Of a stretch of 64,000 nucleotides of DNA, positions 59,439 through 64,000 are shown one piece after another (position 1 is the first letter of the stretch; each line of letters opens with the position of its first letter). Below the pieces are notes generated by a model. It had not been told where the DNA came from. It did no database searches and saw only the letters and a program-made list of their open reading frames with translations. The position numbers and the translations under genes are program-made. The stretch lies in assembly GCF_025252405.1 (NCBI RefSeq), contig NZ_CP104307.1, forward strand, positions 4,588,001-4,652,000, read 5' to 3'. The DNA is from Flavobacterium sp. TR2. Lineage in GTDB: Bacteria > Bacteroidota > Bacteroidia > Flavobacteriales > Flavobacteriaceae.

Positions 59439-62400
59439 ATGGCCGCAAACTGTAGTTTTTTCAATTCGGTGATCTCAGGAATTTCCGCTGTCGGGAGTGC
59501 CTTCGAATCAATTATGACCGGATGGTATGTGTTTAATTCTGACATCATTTACTACAGCAATCACAAACTTGTTGTTTTAGGTTTGTCGCTCATTGCGTTT
59601 CTTGCACTCTTGATCTACCAATTTTTTAGAATTAAAGCTAAAATTGGATATTTCATCGAAAAAAAGAAAGAGCAAGATACCATCAGTAAAGAATATCAGC
59701 TTTACATTTTATTTTTTGGCATTGCTGTAATTGTCATCGAAATCATCAATGAAATTTTCAAGATCAGGCCCAAAAGTCTATTGCTTGTAAATGTTCTAAT
59801 TGGTGTTTTTGTCCTTGGCATTTACATGGTAACAGATAAAATCAAATGGATGAGAGATCAAATCCAGCAAATTTTTATTTCCTGTTTTTTCATCTACATC
59901 GGTTACGTTGCTTACAATATTGTCACTTTAAGAAATGATGTTGTACCGATTATTGTTTTCCTCATTTCTTTTTTCTTTTCCTATAATATCCTTAAACCCA
60001 TAAAAATTTACTGGCTTTTTGTTGGCTTAACCTTTACCTTTCTAATTGCCACATTAGCGCTTCATCTGATTCCAATAAAATCATCTATTTTACTGCTTAA
60101 CTTCTGCATTCTGATTTTTATCATAAACCAAGTAAAATATGCTGTTTTATTAAACAATCGGGACAACTTTAGGTTTGCAAACGAAATCGTGCATAAAGGA
60201 AATTCGCTCACGATAGCATCCAATAAAAAAGGAGAAATACTCTTTTGCAGCGAAACCATAACCCCAATTTTAGGATATCTCCCTGAAGAAGTCATTGGAT
60301 CAAAATTCTGGGAACTAACCGAAGATTCGGAATCTCTAGGAAAATCAAATCCGGCAGAAAATCAAGAAAACAAACTTTACATTAGAAAATTAAAAACCGA
60401 AAACGGCGAATACAAGTACATTCAGTGGAAAGATAAAAAATTTTCAGACGATCTAATTATCAGTATCGGGCAAGATGTCACAGAGCAGATTATCGTTCAG
60501 GATCAATATAAAAACCTAATCCAGACTGCGACTGACATCATTTTTGAAATTGACGCCGAAGGTTACTTTACTTTTATGAATGATTTTGGCTTTTCTATTC
60601 TTGGCTACGCTGAAAATGAAATCATTAAGAAACATTATTCCAATTTTATTCATGAAAGCTACATCACTAGTGCTGTAGATTTTTACGAAAATTTAGAACT
60701 CAATGAAAATAATTACCCAATTATTGAAATTCCGATCCTGAAGAAAAATGGCGAAGAAATATGGATGTCGCAAAAGATCATTGTCCGTAAAAATGATTTA
60801 GGACTTACGACTGGTTTTTCTGGAATTGCACGAGATGTTACCGAAAAAAAGAACATCGAAAATGAGAAAAAACGACGTCTTAAAAAAATTGAAGCCTATA
60901 ACAATTCAACAAAAAAACTATCAACCACAGACTTTAGCAAATATGACGATTTAAATACAGTCATAGATCTAATATTAAAAGAAGCCTCATTGATAAGTCA
61001 AGTAAATCGTGTAAGTTTCTGGAAATATGACAATGATTTAATTACCTGTAAAAACCTTTTCAGTCTTGACAATCAGAGTTTAACTGATAAAAATATTTTA
61101 AACAAAGAATCCTATCCCATTTATTTTGAAACATTAAACAATAAGGCGATTATTAATGCACCAGATGTATTCAACAAACTGGAAACATCTGAGTTTCAAA
61201 AACTTTACTTTACAAAAAACAATATTAAATCCATGCTTGATGTGCCTATTTTTTTAACAGGGCAACTGGCCGGTGTAGCTTGTTTTGAAAGTACAGAACA
61301 CAAAAGAGAATGGGATAATGAAGACATTAATTATGCGAGAACAATTTCAGATGTGATTTCGCTTGCCATTTCTTCCCAAATGCGTTTAGAAGCAGAAAGA
61401 AAATTAGAACTTAAAAGCCAGCTTTTGTCTGCACTTTCTTTATGCACCGAAAAATTTCTGCTTAGCAAAACTACGCATCAAATGTTTGAAGAAACGTATA
61501 ATATTATTGGAAAAGCGGCCAAAGTAGATCATATGTACTACTACGAAAAAGACGCGATTTACAATACTGTCAGCCAAAAATACAAGTGGTCTCGCGACGG
61601 TGTTACGCATCAAATTACGCCATTGCGCACTATGACCGAACAAAATCTGCAAGAAATCTATGATGCGGCATTGCAGAGAAAAATCTTAAACACATTAACT
61701 CGAAATCTTCATGACGGTTATTTCAAAAAACTTCTAATCGATAATGAAATTCAATCCATCCTAATTTTACCGCTTTACATTAATGATATTTTTACCGGTT
61801 TTATTGGTTTTGATGATTGCACTACCGAAAGAGAATGGTCTGAAGATGAAATCAATATCTTTCAGGTACTGGCAAATAATATTTCGTCTGCATTAGAAAG
61901 AAACCGAAACGAAACGAAGATTATTGAAAGTGAAGAAAAATTTAAATTGATTGCCAACAATATTCCCGGCACAGTTTATTTATCCAAATTTGATGCTTTT
62001 TCGACCAAAATATTCTTAAACGACGAAGTTTTAAATCTTACGGGATATTCAAAATCTGAATTCATCGAAAATAATCTGTCTTTTCTATCGTTAATTCATC
62101 CAGAAGACAAAGAAGAAGTAATTAACAATCAAATCGATAATCTCCAAAACGGAATGCCTCTGCATAATGTGTATCGCATTAAGCGCAAAACTGGCGAGTA
62201 TATTTGGATAGAAGAATTTGGAGACGTAATTAAGCGAGATGATGAAATTGAATTTGTTGGCGGAATTTATTTTGACATTACAAGCAAAAAAGAAATCGAA
62301 GACGCCATAAAAGCCAAACAGCTGGCAGAAGCCGCAAGCAAATCAAAATCTGACTTTTTAGCCAATATGTCGCACGAAATCAGAACTCCTCTAAACGGAA

Positions 62401-63488
62401 TTATTGGTTTTACACACTTATTAATGAAAACAGATTTGGAGGAAATTCAAGAGAAATATATGACCACAATTAACCAATCGGCACATTCTCTTCTTGAAAT
62501 TATTAATGATATTTTAGATTTCTCAAAAATTGAAGCTGGAAAATTGGAGCTGTTTATTGATCTGTATGATATTAAAAAAATCTTAGGGCAGGTTTTTGAC
62601 TTGATTGTTTATGAATCCAACAAAAAGAATCTCGAACTTGAATTGAATATTGATCCAGATGTTCCAAAATATATCTGGACAGATATTGTCCGCATCAAAC
62701 AGATTTTAATCAATCTGCTTTCAAATGCTGTAAAATTTACAACCGAAGGTTCTATCAAATTAAATGTTTCGGTTTTAGAAAAAAAATCAAACAATACTAC
62801 TATTCGTTTTGCTGTAGTCGATACTGGGATTGGTATTCTGGAAAAAAATCAAAAGAAAATTTTCAAAGCATTTTTACAAGAAGATAGTTCTACTACAAGA
62901 AAATTTGGAGGAACAGGATTAGGCTTAACCATATCCAATCAGCTGTTGGCTTTAATGGAAAGCCGTTTACAGCTGGAAAGCAAAATTGATGAGGGAAGCA
63001 CTTTTTTCTTTGATTTGAATCTAAAAACAAGCAACCAAAGCATTAATGACAAATACAACGCCGAACTCAAAAGTTTAAACATTGATTTAGATGCCAGCGA
63101 AATAGAAGCAAATGGCAGCAATATTACTTTTCTAATTGTTGAAGACAACAAAGTAAATATGCTCCTTCTTAAAACCATTATAAAAAACCTTTACAACAAC
63201 GCTTATATCTACGAATGCGAAAATGGATACGAAGCCATTCAACAGTTTGAACAAATTAATCCAACTATCATCTTTATGGATATCCAGATGCCGATTATGA
63301 ATGGTTACGAAACTGCAAAAGCCATTAGGAACACTAAAAAAGGCCGTGATGTCCCGATAATCGCTGTTACCGCTGGTGCCGAAAAAGAAGAACGCAACAA
63401 ATGTCTTTCTGCCGGAATGGATGATTACATCTCTAAACCTATTATGAAAGGAACTGTAGAAGAGGCTTTAATCAAATGGTTGGGATAA
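59439..63488 (+). CDS. Hybrid sensor histidine kinase (7 TM, PAS, GAF, PAS, kinase, receiver)
   Basis: A 1349-residue hybrid kinase. About seven membrane helices fill residues 45-235. Next come PAS domains (about 247-345 and 356-470), two GAF-like domains (about 504-650 and 660-825) and a third PAS (about 830-950). HisKA follows with His979 in FLANMSHEIRTPLNG. The GHKL ATPase (about 1078-1195) has LLSNAVKFT, DTGIGI and GGTGLGLTIS. A C-terminal receiver (about 1227-1349) has Asp1281 in IIFMDIQMPIMNGYE. No output domain or separate regulator gene is adjacent, so phosphate must pass to a distant partner. Multiple cytoplasmic sensors suggest integration of redox or small-molecule signals. Confidence 0.95.
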   Translation: MAANCSFFNSVISGISAVGSAFESIMTGWYVFNSDIIYYSNHKLVVLGLSLIAFLALLIYQFFRIKAKIGYFIEKKKEQDTISKEYQLYILFFGIAVIVIEIINEIFKIRPKSLLLVNVLIGVFVLGIYMVTDKIKWMRDQIQQIFISCFFIYIGYVAYNIVTLRNDVVPIIVFLISFFFSYNILKPIKIYWLFVGLTFTFLIATLALHLIPIKSSILLLNFCILIFIINQVKYAVLLNNRDNFRFANEIVHKGNSLTIASNKKGEILFCSETITPILGYLPEEVIGSKFWELTEDSESLGKSNPAENQENKLYIRKLKTENGEYKYIQWKDKKFSDDLIISIGQDVTEQIIVQDQYKNLIQTATDIIFEIDAEGYFTFMNDFGFSILGYAENEIIKKHYSNFIHESYITSAVDFYENLELNENNYPIIEIPILKKNGEEIWMSQKIIVRKNDLGLTTGFSGIARDVTEKKNIENEKKRRLKKIEAYNNSTKKLSTTDFSKYDDLNTVIDLILKEASLISQVNRVSFWKYDNDLITCKNLFSLDNQSLTDKNILNKESYPIYFETLNNKAIINAPDVFNKLETSEFQKLYFTKNNIKSMLDVPIFLTGQLAGVACFESTEHKREWDNEDINYARTISDVISLAISSQMRLEAERKLELKSQLLSALSLCTEKFLLSKTTHQMFEETYNIIGKAAKVDHMYYYEKDAIYNTVSQKYKWSRDGVTHQITPLRTMTEQNLQEIYDAALQRKILNTLTRNLHDGYFKKLLIDNEIQSILILPLYINDIFTGFIGFDDCTTEREWSEDEINIFQVLANNISSALERNRNETKIIESEEKFKLIANNIPGTVYLSKFDAFSTKIFLNDEVLNLTGYSKSEFIENNLSFLSLIHPEDKEEVINNQIDNLQNGMPLHNVYRIKRKTGEYIWIEEFGDVIKRDDEIEFVGGIYFDITSKKEIEDAIKAKQLAEAASKSKSDFLANMSHEIRTPLNGIIGFTHLLMKTDLEEIQEKYMTTINQSAHSLLEIINDILDFSKIEAGKLELFIDLYDIKKILGQVFDLIVYESNKKNLELELNIDPDVPKYIWTDIVRIKQILINLLSNAVKFTTEGSIKLNVSVLEKKSNNTTIRFAVVDTGIGILEKNQKKIFKAFLQEDSSTTRKFGGTGLGLTISNQLLALMESRLQLESKIDEGSTFFFDLNLKTSNQSINDKYNAELKSLNIDLDASEIEANGSNITFLIVEDNKVNMLLLKTIIKNLYNNAYIYECENGYEAIQQFEQINPTIIFMDIQMPIMNGYETAKAIRNTKKGRDVPIIAVTAGAEKEERNKCLSAGMDDYISKPIMKGTVEEALIKWLG

Positions 63489-63656
63489 AATTGATTTTAA
63501 GTTCCAAACCGCTAACAGCTACTAAAAACCGTAGCATCAACTGAGATTAAAAACCTAATTTTTTTCAAAACATAAAGCTTTAATTTTAAAAATTTATCAT
63601 AAAAAATCTATAAATTCGTACAACGTTTTAAATAACAAGTTAAAAAACAATTCAAT

Positions 63657-64000
63657 ATGAAATGGCAAGGCAGAAGACAAAGTGATAATGTCGAAGACAG
63701 AAGATCAATTTCTGGCGGTGGTAAAGCAATAATTGGCGGTGGCGTTATCGGAATCATTGTTTTGCTGCTTAATGTTTTTGGCGGTGAAACTGGCCAGCAG
63801 ATAGCTCCAATTTTAGAACAAATGCAAGGCGGAGGCCAGCAGACAGAAGCTACAGCCCCATTAAGCAAAGAGGATGAAGAATTAGGGAATTTTGTAAGAG
63901 TTGCTCTAGCTGATAATGAAGATATTTGGACTAAAATTTTTGCCGAACACGGCATGACTTACGAAACCCCAAAATTAGTTCTTTTTAAAGGCGCTGTACA
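63657..64000 (+). CDS. Neutral zinc metallopeptidase, YpfJ-like (N-terminal part)
   Basis: The first 114 residues of a gene that runs off the window. MKWQGRRQSDNVEDRR, then a Gly-rich start to a single membrane helix (GGGVIGIIVLLLNVFGG) and the EELGNFVRVALADNEDIW block, match the YpfJ/KPN_02809 neutral zinc metallopeptidase family. The HExxH motif would lie beyond base 64000. It is likely an inner-membrane-anchored periplasmic peptidase. A TAAATTCG box at 63610-63617 could be its promoter -7 element with one mismatch. Confidence 0.88.
   Translation, partial: MKWQGRRQSDNVEDRRSISGGGKAIIGGGVIGIIVLLLNVFGGETGQQIAPILEQMQGGGQQTEATAPLSKEDEELGNFVRVALADNEDIWTKIFAEHGMTYETPKLVLFKGAV

Noticed and set aside
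1..64000. tRNA genes, insertion sequences or integrases
   Set aside because: No cloverleaf-like gap, CCA-ending acceptor stem or transposase/integrase motif was noticed, although by-eye reading could miss a tRNA; a tRNAscan-SE run would settle it.

Overview
The window reads as chromosomal DNA of a Flavobacterium-like member of the Bacteroidota. The support is low G+C, weak Shine-Dalgarno sequences, several TAnnTTTG-type promoter boxes, a SusC/SusD pair, a Rho factor with a long disordered insert, and families largely confined to Bacteroidota (DUF4293, DUF3667, DUF4919). No phage, plasmid, transposase, rRNA or tRNA gene was recognised. Species cannot be fixed from the sequence alone.

Layout. 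1-8 kb: end of a fatty acid hydroxylase/sterol desaturase gene, an exported rhodanese-thioredoxin fusion, a sulfatase, ornithine aminotransferase (rocD) divergent from an Lrp/AsnC regulator, a dienelactone hydrolase, a DUF3667 membrane protein and an M28 peptidase. 8-16 kb: rho (minus strand) divergent from a DUF4293 gene, a NarL-type two-component pair, a phosphodiesterase, a ~100-bp-unit tandem array, truA and an ABC exporter. 16-26 kb: a Cache-domain LytS-type kinase, an exported metzincin-type protease, SusC, SusD and a LytTR regulator, which together look like a regulated uptake locus. 26-33.5 kb: an HNH-like DNA-binding protein, lpd, then an SPFH/zinc-ribbon/coiled-coil/DUF2314-ankyrin/TPM group whose transcripts end in sequence-related terminators. 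This group is my best candidate for an undescribed system.

33.5-49.7 kb: an accessory stretch of small stand-alone genes (three GNAT acetyltransferases, three DUF1801 proteins, two SRPBCC proteins, DUF2625, DUF4919, DUF2975 plus a small regulator, a serine hydrolase, an MBL-fold hydrolase, a lactonase-type propeller, a LOG-family protein, a 2H phosphoesterase, a VOC protein, SMI1/KNR4) and a second tandem array with a ~182-bp unit. 49.7-64 kb: a CPA2 antiporter, sdaA, an SH3 protein, panB, a four-helix-bundle gene enclosed by 29-bp inverted repeats, an RluA-type pseudouridine synthase, an aldehyde dehydrogenase, a membrane protein, a large hybrid histidine kinase and the start of a zinc metallopeptidase gene.

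Intergenic DNA is unusually rich in repeats: the two tandem arrays, nested palindromes at 26.9 and 53.6 kb, dispersed GAGCGnAGTCGAAG elements, and heptameric AATTGTR repeats. All family assignments come from reading motifs by eye; no database search was possible.
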